Below, piece after piece: positions 53,301 through 60,583 of a stretch of 64,000 nt of DNA (position 1 is its first letter; each line of letters begins with the position of its first letter). Both the position numbers and the translations under genes were made by a program. The notes beneath the pieces were generated by a model. It searched no databases. It worked only from the letters and a program-made list of their open reading frames with translations, and was not told where the DNA came from. Source of the DNA: Funiculus sociatus GB2-C1 (GTDB taxonomy: Bacteria; Cyanobacteriota; Cyanobacteriia; Cyanobacteriales; FACHB-T130); the NCBI RefSeq assembly GCF_039962115.1, contig NZ_JAMPKJ010000002.1, positions 1 to 64,000 on the forward strand, in the 5' to 3' direction.

Positions 53301-55041
53301 TTAAAATGCTGCTTCCTGCAACCTCCAAGGTGTCTGCCAAAAACGCTGCACGAGTGGCGCGACGTTGAATTTTACCGCTAGAAGTTTTGGGAATACTGCC
53401 CGCTTTAATTAAAATTACTGCATAAACTTGCACCTGATGTTCTTCAGTTATTGCCTGACGAATTGCGGCAATAACTTCTTCAACATTCGGTTTAGCGCGA
53501 AACTCCAGCTCTTGGACGACTACCAGCTGTTCTTCGCCCTTTCCTTCCACTGAAAAGGCGGCACCACTACCCAAACGCAACGCTGGATGGCTGCGTTCTG
53601 CTGTCAGTTCAATGTCTTGCGGGTAGAGGTTGCGACCCCGGATAATAATTAAATCTTTGGCTCGACCTGTAACAAATAGTTCGCCATTTTGCAAAAAGCC
53701 TAAGTCCCCAGTCCGCAAAAACGGCCCTTTACCTGTATCTGAAAGATAAGCGCGAAATGTTTGCTCTGTCTCAAAAGGGCGATTCCAATAGCCGTGACAA
53801 ATACTAGGACCAGAAACCCAAATTTCGCCAATTTCATCCTCAGAACAACTGGTTAAGGTTTCCGGATTGGCAATAATAATCTGCTGTTCTGGTAAAGTTT
53901 GACCGCAACTAACTAGACGCTGGGAATTCTGGTCATCAGGTTGAGCGTCAATTATACGGTTGCTTAAAAAAGCAGTTTTTTGAACAGTTTTCGTTATCGG
54001 TAACGCCGCCTTAGCACCACCAGAAACCATCAGAGTTGCCTCTGCCATTCCGTAACACGGATAAAAGGACTCTGGACGAAAACCGCACTCAGCAAAGGTG
54101 AGAGCAAAACGCTCTAAAGTTTCCTGACGAATTGGTTCAGCACCGTTAAAAGCAACACTCCAACTGGACAAGTCTAGGGTTGACCGTTGTTCGGGGGTAA
54201 TTTTCTGAATGCACAGTTCGTAGGCAAAGTTAGGAGCGCCGCTGGTGGTTGCCCGATAATGGGAAATTACCTGTAGCCAGCGGTAAGGAGACTGGAGGAA
54301 TGAGGCTGGCGACATCATAATGCAGGGGAAACCGCCATACAGGGCTTGCAGTACGCAGCCGATCAGTCCCATGTCGTGGTAAACAGGTAGCCAGGAGACA
54401 TATATACTGCTGGGCGAATTTCCCATGAATTGGTAAGTCATGGTGGCGTTGTGTAGCAAGTTGCTATGACTTACCATTACGCCTTTTGGCGTTCCAGTAG
54501 AACCGGAAGTGTATTGTAAAAACGCTAAGGTATCCCCTTCAATCAAAGGCTCTTGCCAAGTGGTTTCCATTTCGGGGGTTAGGTTATCGGTAGCGAGCCA
54601 CTTGAGGACTGGGTTAGTTTTGATAATTAGGGATTGTACTTTGGAGAGGATGGCTGTTGTCGTCAGTGCGATCGCGGCTTGAGCATCTGTCAACACCGAC
54701 AAAATTCTGGGGGTGTTGCGTTGGTTGCGCGGTGGGTAAGCGGGAACAGCAATTACTCCTGCGTACAAACAACCTAAAAACGCAGCAATATAATCTAAAC
54801 CTGGTGGGTAAAGCAGTAAGGCTCTTTCGCCGGTTAAACCCAAAGTCTGAAGTTGGGATGCGATCGCTCGTGCTTTTCCGTCCAAGTCTCGATAAGTTAG
54901 GCTAATTTCCTGGGTTTCGCCTTCTTGGAGGAAGGTAAAAGCTATTTGCTCCGGCTGTGTAGCACTTCTGTAGCGCAGTAACTCTACTAAAGTTGAACAG
55001 CTGCGGGGGATTCTGGGAAAGTTATTAAAAGCTTGAGCCAT
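47386..55041 (-). CDS. Starter NRPS: FAAL - ACP - C - A(beta-Ala) - PCP - C - hydroxylase fusion
   Basis: 2551 residues, first gene of the operon. Residues 1-590 are a fatty acyl-AMP ligase (YTSGSTGTPKG about 178, WLPVYHDMGLIG, CYGMAEATLMVSGG). An ACP follows (LGLDSLRVF, about 635). Then come a condensation domain (HHIVSDGWS, about 835), an adenylation domain with code V-D-W-V-V-S-L-A-D-K (beta-alanine type), a PCP (GGHSLLATQ, about 1690) and a second condensation domain with HHIIFDAWS (Gly to Ala). From about 2200 to the end is a TauD/SyrP-type hydroxylase (HNE about 2322, AHSRNPY about 2515). It loads a fatty acid, couples beta-Ala, then joins it to Asp carried by the next protein and hydroxylates that Asp. 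The C-hydroxylase fusion is unusual. A possible Fur-controlled promoter lies 360 bp upstream. Confidence 0.94.
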   Translation of the reverse strand: MAQAFNNFPRIPRSCSTLVELLRYRSATQPEQIAFTFLQEGETQEISLTYRDLDGKARAIASQLQTLGLTGERALLLYPPGLDYIAAFLGCLYAGVIAVPAYPPRNQRNTPRILSVLTDAQAAIALTTTAILSKVQSLIIKTNPVLKWLATDNLTPEMETTWQEPLIEGDTLAFLQYTSGSTGTPKGVMVSHSNLLHNATMTYQFMGNSPSSIYVSWLPVYHDMGLIGCVLQALYGGFPCIMMSPASFLQSPYRWLQVISHYRATTSGAPNFAYELCIQKITPEQRSTLDLSSWSVAFNGAEPIRQETLERFALTFAECGFRPESFYPCYGMAEATLMVSGGAKAALPITKTVQKTAFLSNRIIDAQPDDQNSQRLVSCGQTLPEQQIIIANPETLTSCSEDEIGEIWVSGPSICHGYWNRPFETEQTFRAYLSDTGKGPFLRTGDLGFLQNGELFVTGRAKDLIIIRGRNLYPQDIELTAERSHPALRLGSGAAFSVEGKGEEQLVVVQELEFRAKPNVEEVIAAIRQAITEEHQVQVYAVILIKAGSIPKTSSGKIQRRATRAAFLADTLEVAGSSILNSTNLGEEIRLTREALIAIASEEQASTLTTYLQEVVAQVLGVPPSQVNPQQPLSSLGLDSLRVFALKNRIESDLEVIVSVSDIFEGCITQLVAHILSQLTGEASRASLLFPIEKSASGHPLSFSQQQLWLVHQLEPNNLAYNIPIAIHLKGELDVTALEQSLNEIIHRHEILRTNIRVVDGQPVQAIAPTLSLNLPKIDLQSLSQTERETEAQRLSLEAAKIPFDLSRDRLFSAKLLHLTETEYILILTLHHIVSDGWSMGVLLKELIELYTAFATGKTSPLPELPIQYVDFAYWQRQSLQDEILASGLNYWTQQLAGNLPVLNLPTDRPRPAIQTFKGARQKFILPLALTEAIKLLSQKENVTLFMTLLAAFKTLLHRYTGQEDIIIGSPIANRNRVEFEQLIGFFVNTLVLRTDLAGNPSFRELLRRVREVALGAYAHQDLSFEQLVESLHLERNLSHNSLFQVMFILQPALKLTAEISGLTLDIEEIDNETAKFDLTLSMEESASGLTGFVEYNTDLFDVTTISRMLGHFQTLLEGIVANPDQHLSDLPLLKVVERDQLLVEWNRTQTDYPKQCIHELFEAQVERSPDTVAVVCQDQQLTYRELNQRANQLAHHLQSLGVSTEVQVGIYVERSLSMVVGLLGILKAGGAYVPLDPAYPQERLNFILQDCQVSVLLTTQHLVERLPQHEMQVVCIDAWDYSQHSKENPVSKTTADNLAYVIYTSGSTGMPKGVLGLHRGAVNRFHWMWETYPFMPGEVCCQKTSLSFVDSVWEIFGPLLQGVRTVIIPDRVIKDPQQFIETLERDRITRIVLVPSLLRVLLDTDSNIQCLPKLKFWVVSGEALTVDLWQRFRENLPESILLNLYGSSEVSADVTCCTNQQSSLSIGRPIANTQVYLLDTHLQPVPIGVPGELYIGGAGLARGYLNRPDLTAEKFILHSFTDEPNTRLYKTGDIARYLPNGDIEYIGRSDHQVKIRGFRIELGEIEVALRQHPMVKEAVVLVKEDTAGDKYLVACVVPTEETPTISCLRRFLKLPEYMIPATFAMLPELPRTPNGKVDRQALQALETRRQHSDFVAPRTYLEEIVAGIWAKILGLEQVGIYDNFFELGGHSLLATQVVSQLRQVLEIELPVRCLFESPTVSELSHRIETTMKLGQKLEMPIERVSRTINLPLSFAQARLWFLEQLQPGTAVHNIPAAVRLSGSLNVAALEQSFNEIIKRHEALRTVFVTVDGQPFQAIAPSLTLTLPVVDLRWLPTIEQDTEVQRLATQEAQRPFDLTQGMLLRGTLLQLDETEYVLLLTMHHIIFDAWSIGVLIRELAALYKAFCAGVPSPLPDLSIQYADFAVWQQERSHLEVLESQLAYWKQQLAGLPVLELPNTKRPASLTNQGATHSFLVSPDRSQALKTLSRQEGVTLFMTLLAAFEVLLQRYTGLEDIVVGTDVANRNRAETEPLIGFFVNLLVLRTNLAGNPSFRELLGRVREVALQAYAHQDLPFAKLVEALRPERKGNHTPLFQVLFVLQNAPMPALELPGLSLKLLDIDSGTAKFDLALFVSETEQGIVGTWNYRTDLFEKSAIARMSGHLETLLESIVAQPDARINTLEMLNVVERTQQAASKKERKESKLKQLMNIQPKAVSFLPEKLIQTEFLGTEETLPLVIKPNVDDIDLIDWAKSNREFLETKLLHHGAILFRNFRVASVLEFESFAQAIATLFAEYGDLPRVEVSGKVYGSTPYPPEQAILFHNESSHLHYWPLKIWFFCVQPAQQGGETPIVDCRKVYQLLDPRLREKFQQKQLMYVRNYTENFDVSWQEFFHTNDKAVVEEYCHQAGIAFEWLSGNGLRTRLVRPAVAKHPKTNELVFFNQLQLHHASCLDPAVRESLLSLFGEDQLPRHVYYGDGSPIEDSVITEIRAVYQEAAIAFPWQQGDVLMLDNMLAAHSRNPYVGSRKIVVALGELMRSAEIKYKGMVKANAQ

Positions 55042-55130
55042 ATTGCTGTTGGTACTCTATGCAACCCTGACCGGATGCAGCGACTGTAGTCAAACCAAAT
55101 CTCTTCAAAGCCTAGAAAATCTCTTTTTAT

Positions 55131-55163
55131 GTGAAGCGCTTAGCTTGACGCTTCACGTTTTTT
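55131..55163 (+). terminator. Plus-strand terminator facing the NRPS promoter region
   Basis: Perfect 8-bp stem GTGAAGCG (55131-55138) and CGCTTCAC (55149-55156), loop of 10 nt, then GTTTTTT. It is oriented to stop plus-strand transcripts coming out of the NRPS gene before they enter the receptor promoter. Confidence 0.7.
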
Positions 55164-55403
55164 GAACAATTGCGCTGTTGGAGCAATTCTCCTTTGGAGA
55201 CGCTACTGCGTCGCTAGGTTTTTTGTAGCCCTGTATCGATGAAAGCTTGCTAGTGAGCATCGCAGGGATTCGCGATGCTGCTGTCATAGCCAATCCTAGT
55301 CTTTGATAGTTTTTTACCGTGAATTCTTTGCTCTTATTGCGACTCATTTTCGATAAGTCTCAATTACAGTAAACAACTTTATCCACTTTTGGCAACTAGC
55401 AAT

Positions 55404-55418
55404 AGATAATCTTTATCA
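55404..55418. promoter_or_regulatory. Candidate Fur box
   Basis: AGATAATCTTTATCA matches 13 of 15 positions of the 7-1-7 Fur core TGATAATNATTATCA. On the plus strand TATAAT lies at 55430-55435, just downstream. On the minus strand a weak -35 (TTGAAT, 55429-55424) and -10 (TATCTA, 55408-55403) flank the box. It fits iron repression of both the biosynthesis operon and the uptake genes. The distance to either start codon is long (363 and 563 bp). Confidence 0.5.
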
Positions 55419-55905
55419 TTTGTATTCAATATAATCGAGTTTGACTATTCTAAATGTTCTACTTCTTTTGATAGATGCTAGATAGTAACTTTAAGAGTAA
55501 ATAAATTTTCTTTACCTTCGTGGCAAACGCGGCTCTATTCGCCGCGCCACAATCGCTTTGGGGGTGTCGGCTTCTTCAGGGAAAAGTTACCCAGCCATTT
55601 TTCGGATTTGAGCGATCGCATCTGATTAGTTAACACTTCTTAACCAACTGTCTTTAAAAGAGAGACTCGAAAAACTTCCTTAATGCTTCATTTCGGCTTC
55701 TTTTTGGCGAAATTATCTGTTTGGCTCCCCACAATTGGAACGTTAAAAGTGCCAGTCCACCAGTCTTAGCTCTTTTAGTAGTTCAAAGCTGCTAGAGGGT
55801 GAGGTGAGCAGGTTCCCCAGCTCAGCCTGATAGTAATTCTCAATAAAATAAATCTGTATAACCATTGACATTGGTAGTAGAGTCATTTTATTTTTACTAA
55901 GTTAG

Positions 55906-55920
55906 TGCAAATAACTTTCA
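55906..55920 (+). promoter_or_regulatory. Weaker Fur-like site near the receptor start
   Basis: TGCAAATAACTTTCA matches 10 of the 14 fixed positions of the 7-1-7 Fur core. It lies 60 bp upstream of the TTG start of the receptor. Suggestive only. Confidence 0.25.
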
Positions 55921-55980
55921 ATAAGTAGCCGGGTCATCCACTATGGCCTGACTATATCGATTGGTGTTGAGGAAACCGGA

Positions 55981-58800
55981 TTGAAACTACATAAATTACT
56001 CTCTAGCCTGTTGCTGACAGGCTCCGCTACCCTGTTAGCGGCCACTTCTGCGATCGCGCAAACAGTACAAGTAACAGGCGTGCAACTCAAGCAAACGGCG
56101 AATGGTTTGCAAGTCATCCTCAAAACTAACAATGGCAATGAAGCGCAAAGCTTTACTGGCCGCTATGGCAACACGTTCTTTACTGATGTCATCAACACTC
56201 GACTAAAGTTACCCACAGGACAAAGCTTTAGTGCCAGTAACCCCACAGAAGATGTTGCATCGGTGACAGTACAGCAACTAGATGCTAATAGTATTCGGAT
56301 TAAAGTTATCGGTACAGATGGTATACCTACAGCACAACTAACTCAAAGCAACCAAAATTTAGTTTTCAATTTAACGCCACCATCAGGGACAGCTGTTGTG
56401 CCTCCGCGAAGGACAGCACCTGCAACCAGAACTCCAACAGCACCAACAACACCTTCAACTGGAACTCCGACAACACCTTCAACACCTTCAACTAGAACTC
56501 CAACAACACCTTCAACTGGAACTCCGACAACACCTTCAACCGGAATTCCGACAATACCTTCAACCGAGACCCCGACAGCACCAACAACTGGAACTCCGAC
56601 AACACCTTCAACGGAGACTCCAGTAACTGAACCGGGAACGCCGCCACCTGCTGGAACTGTACCGGATGCTTCTCGACCAGGGGGGACATCGGGAAGTAAC
56701 GAAATATTGCCGGACAGGCTAATCGTAACGGTAACGCGCACAGAAGAAGCCCTAGAAGATGTACCGCGTTCTGTCACCGTAATCACCAGCGAGCAGATCC
56801 AGCGCCAGACAGCCTTGACGAGGGACTTAGGGGAGACTATTGCCAAGTTAGTTCCCGGATTTGGCCCTCCCAATCAACAAAACCGTTCAAATGGTCAAAC
56901 TTTGCGGGGTCGTAACGCTTCCATTTTGATTGATGGTGTTCCCCAGCAAAACAATAACTCTACACTTGTTCAGTTCAGAAACATTGCTCCTGATGCTATT
57001 GAACGCATCGAAGTTGTTCGCGGGCCGAGTGCAACCTATGGAAGCCAAGCGACAGGTGGCACGATTAACATTATTACCAGAAGACCAAGCGAAGAAAGGC
57101 TAACTTCTACAACTCAATTTGGTGTGTCAGCTGCTTTGGGGAATTTGGAAGAAGATAGTTTTGGCTATAATCTCCAACACTCACTTTCTGGTACAGAAGG
57201 GATTTTTGATTATCTGCTTTCCGTCTCAGGAAATTGGACAGGTGGCTTTTATGATGCTCAAGGCGATCGCATCCCCACTGATAATGGGACTCTAGACGAC
57301 ACCACTACCTATGGCATCTTGGGTAAGGTTGGTTTGAACTTTGATGAAAATCAACGCCTGCAATTTACGATCAATCACACCCGCGATCGCCGAGAAGTCA
57401 GTTACATCCCAGACACAACCATTGAAAGTATCCCCGGCTTGCAAAAACCCCGCGCCATTTTTGTTGGGGAACAAGATTATATCGGCACAGACGATCCGGC
57501 ACAACGAGGTACAGTGATTAGCTTGGGTTACACCAATGAAAATCTTTTAGGTAGTAACGTTCAGGCTCAAGCATATTATCGAGATAATACAGAGATTAGT
57601 ATTGCTTTTGATTATCGAGATGACGGCTTCTTTGATGCCATTACTCAATTTCCGAGAAGAGAAAATACTTGGGGAGGACGATTACAAATAGACACGCCCT
57701 TATTCGAGAATGCTAGTTTACTCTGGGGCGTTGACTATGAAAAACAAAAAAATACGGCTTCCGATGTAGACGTTTTTGACTCAGAAGCTTTTGACAACAG
57801 TGGCGGTCGAACTTTAAGAAAAATTGGTTCTCTAACTCCATACACCCCAGCGTATGACTTTGAAAGTTTGGGAGTGTTTGCCCAGATGCAATGGGACTTA
57901 AGCGATCGCTTCCGAATCAATGGCGGAGTGCGTCACGAACGTAGCGGTCTAAGTATTGACAACTACACGACTTATGAAGGGCCGGAAAATCCAGGTAGAG
58001 ACATTGAAGGGGGAGAGAAAAACTTTAGCGCCACCCTTTTTAATATCGGTGCCGTGTATAACTTAACAGATGAAGTAAGTCTGTTTACCAGCTTTTCTCA
58101 AGGATTTTCTGTACCTAACGTTAGCTTCGCCCTCGGTTTTCCCCCGGATGGATTTGCAGTTGAAAAAGACTTTCAAGCTTTAGAACCGCAGAAAGTCGAT
58201 AATTACGAAATTGGAGTGCGAGGTAACTGGAACAATGTGCAAGCATCTATAGCTGGTTTCTACAACTACTCAGCTTTAGGTTCAGTTCTTAGCTTCACAG
58301 GAAATGATTTCGGTGACTTTGAACTTCTGCGTTCTCCACAACGGAACTACGGCGTTGAAGCTACTCTTGATTGGCAAGCTGGAGGAGGCTTTGCCCTTGG
58401 TGGTACAGTGAGTTGGACTGAAGGCGATATTGATGAAGAAGATACAGGTGATTTTAGACCTCTTAGCAACCGCGACATCCAACCCATAAAGATCACAGCA
58501 TATGTTGAACATCAAACTACACCCGGCTGGCGAAATCGATTACAACTTTTATATAGTGGCGATCGCAGGCGGGGATTTGAAGATGGGGTTGGTTTCCGTC
58601 AACCACTCAGCAGCTACGTGGTGGTTGACTACATCAGTGGCATAAAGTTGGGTCAAGGGGAATTGTATGTAGGCATTGAGAACTTACTAAACAATCAATA
58701 TTTCCCAGTCTTTTCTCAATCTACGACTGGTGATGATGATAGTAGTTACCTTGCTGCCAGAGGTAGAAGTATCAGCATTGGCTATCGTCTGACTTGGTAA
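55981..58800 (+). CDS. TonB-dependent siderophore receptor with N-terminal AMIN domain
   Basis: 939 residues. A signal peptide is at 1-27 (LLSSLLLTGSATLLAATSAIA-Q). An AMIN domain (about 28-120) is typical of cyanobacterial TonB receptors and may hold peptidoglycan. A Pro/Thr/Ser-rich linker of about 110 residues follows, built from TPTTPSTG-like repeats. The plug (about 246-355) has LIVTVTRTEE, the TonB box region, and ERIEVVRGPSATYGSQATGGTINI. The C-terminal beta-barrel ends in SISIGYRLTW. It imports ferric siderophore across the outer membrane. The start is TTG, supported by GAGGAAA 5 nt upstream and by the signal peptide. It heads a probable operon with the PepSY protein (40 bp downstream). 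Confidence 0.94.
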   Translation: MKLHKLLSSLLLTGSATLLAATSAIAQTVQVTGVQLKQTANGLQVILKTNNGNEAQSFTGRYGNTFFTDVINTRLKLPTGQSFSASNPTEDVASVTVQQLDANSIRIKVIGTDGIPTAQLTQSNQNLVFNLTPPSGTAVVPPRRTAPATRTPTAPTTPSTGTPTTPSTPSTRTPTTPSTGTPTTPSTGIPTIPSTETPTAPTTGTPTTPSTETPVTEPGTPPPAGTVPDASRPGGTSGSNEILPDRLIVTVTRTEEALEDVPRSVTVITSEQIQRQTALTRDLGETIAKLVPGFGPPNQQNRSNGQTLRGRNASILIDGVPQQNNNSTLVQFRNIAPDAIERIEVVRGPSATYGSQATGGTINIITRRPSEERLTSTTQFGVSAALGNLEEDSFGYNLQHSLSGTEGIFDYLLSVSGNWTGGFYDAQGDRIPTDNGTLDDTTTYGILGKVGLNFDENQRLQFTINHTRDRREVSYIPDTTIESIPGLQKPRAIFVGEQDYIGTDDPAQRGTVISLGYTNENLLGSNVQAQAYYRDNTEISIAFDYRDDGFFDAITQFPRRENTWGGRLQIDTPLFENASLLWGVDYEKQKNTASDVDVFDSEAFDNSGGRTLRKIGSLTPYTPAYDFESLGVFAQMQWDLSDRFRINGGVRHERSGLSIDNYTTYEGPENPGRDIEGGEKNFSATLFNIGAVYNLTDEVSLFTSFSQGFSVPNVSFALGFPPDGFAVEKDFQALEPQKVDNYEIGVRGNWNNVQASIAGFYNYSALGSVLSFTGNDFGDFELLRSPQRNYGVEATLDWQAGGGFALGGTVSWTEGDIDEEDTGDFRPLSNRDIQPIKITAYVEHQTTPGWRNRLQLLYSGDRRRGFEDGVGFRQPLSSYVVVDYISGIKLGQGELYVGIENLLNNQYFPVFSQSTTGDDDSSYLAARGRSISIGYRLTW
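56430..56640 (+). repeat. Tandem Pro/Thr-coding repeats in the receptor linker
   Basis: Imperfect units of about 21-24 bp around ACACCTTCAACTGGAACTCCGA encode (T)PTTPSTGT-like peptides, roughly eight copies. They join the AMIN domain to the plug and probably vary in copy number. Confidence 0.75.
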
Positions 58801-58840
58801 TATCGTAACTGCTCACAGCTGGGTAATCAGGATAGGAAAC

Positions 58841-60004
58841 ATGAAACTACGCAAACCCGCATTGATTTTGCATCGAATTGTTGGGGTAATAGTAGGACTA
58901 TTGCTGATTGTAATTGGCTTGACTGGTAGCGCCTTAGTCTTCTGGCACGAGATCGACCACTCCCGGAATTTAACATTGATGGAAGTTGTCCCTCAAAGCG
59001 ATCGCATATCCCTAGAGACTGTAGCGAAAAATGCCCGTCAAGCCTACCCAGACTTTATGCCTGATTCCATCGAACTAGCGCGATCGCCAGAATTAACTCA
59101 CCAAGTCTGGATGAAATCAAAAGATGATAAATGGAACAAAATTTACATTAATCCTTACACGGGAGCAGTTCTAGGTTCTCGTCAGTGGGGAAAAACTCTG
59201 ATGACTTTCATCTATGACATTCACAAGACCCTCCTGGCTGGCGAAACTGGTCAAATAGTCGTGGGTGTCTGTGGCATATTGCTGCTGCTACTTGGAATCA
59301 CTGGATTAATACTATGGCCTGGCTGGAAACGGTTCGGTCAAGGTTTCAAAATCCGCTGGAATTCTCCTAAGCAACTCGTTAACTACGACATCCACAAAGT
59401 AGGAGGGATTTTGTCCGCTGCGTTCCTAATCCTCCTTGCTTCCACAGGAGCAGCGTTGGCTTTTAACTCTCAGTTTGAAAGTGTAATTTATGGGTTGACA
59501 AATACACAAACACCCGCCGAACCAAAATCTACCCTTGTTCCAAATAAGTCACCAATACCATTAAATGCAGCTTTACAAAAAGCTTCTTTAGCATTGCCAG
59601 AGGGGGAAGCTACCTATATTTCCCTTCCTAGCGAACCGGATGTGGCTTTTCGAGTCACCATCAAATTACCCCAAGAAGCAACTCCCAGCGGTCGCAGTAA
59701 TGTTTATGTTGACCAATACAGCGGTGAGGTTTTACGGGTAGAAAATTCTCTTAAGTTACCCTTGGGAACCAAGATTATGAATGCACTGTTTCCTATGCAC
59801 ATGGGTAACTTTGGTGGGATTCCTATGCGAATTTTATACGTGTTTATAGGCTTCACACCCACTGTTTTATTTATCACGGGCTTCGCGTTGTGGCGTCAGC
59901 GTCAGTGGGCGATGGCACGTCGTAAAGAAGCTATGTTCCAAAGCCAAAGCTTACCAGAAGAGAAGGAAAAGATACTTACGACTACTGCATGGCCTTGGAT
60001 TTGA
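58841..60004 (+). CDS. PepSY-associated membrane protein (siderophore uptake/reduction)
   Basis: 387 residues. Transmembrane segments are at about 12-33 (IVGVIVGLLLIVIGLTGSALVF), 138-160, 190-212 and 330-350. PepSY-like extracytoplasmic domains lie between them (IYINPYTGAVLGSRQW and NVYVDQYSGEVLRVEN). Conserved His residues in the helices (LHRIVG, FWHEIDH, YDIHKT, YDIHKVGG, FPMHMG) are as in the PiuB/FoxB family. Family members sit beside TonB receptors and are thought to reduce or release iron from siderophores at the inner membrane. It is 40 bp after the receptor gene and should be cotranscribed. Confidence 0.88.
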   Translation: MKLRKPALILHRIVGVIVGLLLIVIGLTGSALVFWHEIDHSRNLTLMEVVPQSDRISLETVAKNARQAYPDFMPDSIELARSPELTHQVWMKSKDDKWNKIYINPYTGAVLGSRQWGKTLMTFIYDIHKTLLAGETGQIVVGVCGILLLLLGITGLILWPGWKRFGQGFKIRWNSPKQLVNYDIHKVGGILSAAFLILLASTGAALAFNSQFESVIYGLTNTQTPAEPKSTLVPNKSPIPLNAALQKASLALPEGEATYISLPSEPDVAFRVTIKLPQEATPSGRSNVYVDQYSGEVLRVENSLKLPLGTKIMNALFPMHMGNFGGIPMRILYVFIGFTPTVLFITGFALWRQRQWAMARRKEAMFQSQSLPEEKEKILTTTAWPWI

Positions 60005-60583
60005 GAGTTCTAACATCCATCGACCATTTAAACTTAACTTTTCCTATCCAAACTTTGACTGTTTACTTGTGTATAGCAGCCCTATTTGAGCTGTGACTAC
60101 CTTTTAAACGAACCGCTAAGGCACACAGGGTGTTGAGGAGAAGGCAAGGTGAGAAGTTATTAAATGAGTTAGTATTGCTATATAAAAGCTTTATTTTTAT
60201 TTAGTAAAAAACAGCTCCTCCGGGGATATAGAAGAGTCTGGAAAAAAGAGCAATTTTTTTAATTCCTACATGGATTGCTATGTATGAGTTTATAAAAACC
60301 TGATAAATCTTTTTTTTATCAAGTTTTTAAAATAAAAATTTCAAGATTAGTTAAACAGTAATCATATTCTTAAGTTAGTTACAACCTACCAAAAATCAAC
60401 GCATATGTGTTAATTTTTATGGGTTATCCTGGGATTAAGCTAACCTAAAATTAATAACTTATTTATTTATGAACTTCTCTTTTTTATCAGTCAAGCGTCT
60501 CAATAGTTCGTCAAAAAAAATAGAGACGTTGCCTACAAGGTGTTTACACATTAAATAGGATTGCTATATAGGAGAAAAAACTA
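60005..60583. promoter_or_regulatory. 579-bp AT-rich region upstream of the MFS exporter
   Basis: No gene seen. It contains the imperfect 13-bp inverted repeat at 60295-60327. The exporter's ribosome-binding site is AGGAG about 9 nt before ATG 60584. The very AT-rich 60170-60550 segment suggests the exporter has its own promoter. Confidence 0.5.
60295..60327 (+). repeat. Inverted repeat AAAAC-C-TGATAAA / TTTATCA-A-GTTTT
   Basis: Seven perfect pairs (60301-60307 with 60315-60321), one mismatch, then five more pairs, around a 7-nt loop. It resembles a weak terminator. The TGATAAA half-sites also recall Fur half-sites, but the spacing is too wide for a canonical box. Confidence 0.5.

Larger units (their letters stand above)
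55042..55980. promoter_or_regulatory. 939-bp divergent control region between NRPS operon and TonB receptor
   Basis: No supported gene. A 64-codon frame on the minus strand (55153-55347) overlaps palindromic repeats and looks spurious. The region holds a plus-strand terminator (55131-55163), a short hairpin GACGC-TACT-GCGTC (near 55200), a Fur-like box (55404-55418) with -10 candidates on both strands, and a second weaker Fur-like site (55906-55920). Long 5' leaders are implied for both transcripts if the central box marks the promoters. Confidence 0.6.

Noticed and set aside
55153-55347. 64-codon open frame on the minus strand upstream of the first NRPS gene
   Set aside because: It overlaps short palindromic repeats (GACGC-TACT-GCGTC), and the peptide has no recognisable family. 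Treated as part of the control region.
56430-56640. Possible CRISPR-like array of regularly spaced units
   Set aside because: The units are contiguous coding repeats of a Pro/Thr linker with no unique spacers and no cas genes nearby.
56343-56873. 176-codon antisense frame inside the TonB receptor
   Set aside because: It is the mirror of the Pro/Thr repeat linker (Val/Gly-rich in antisense), an artefact of repeat composition.
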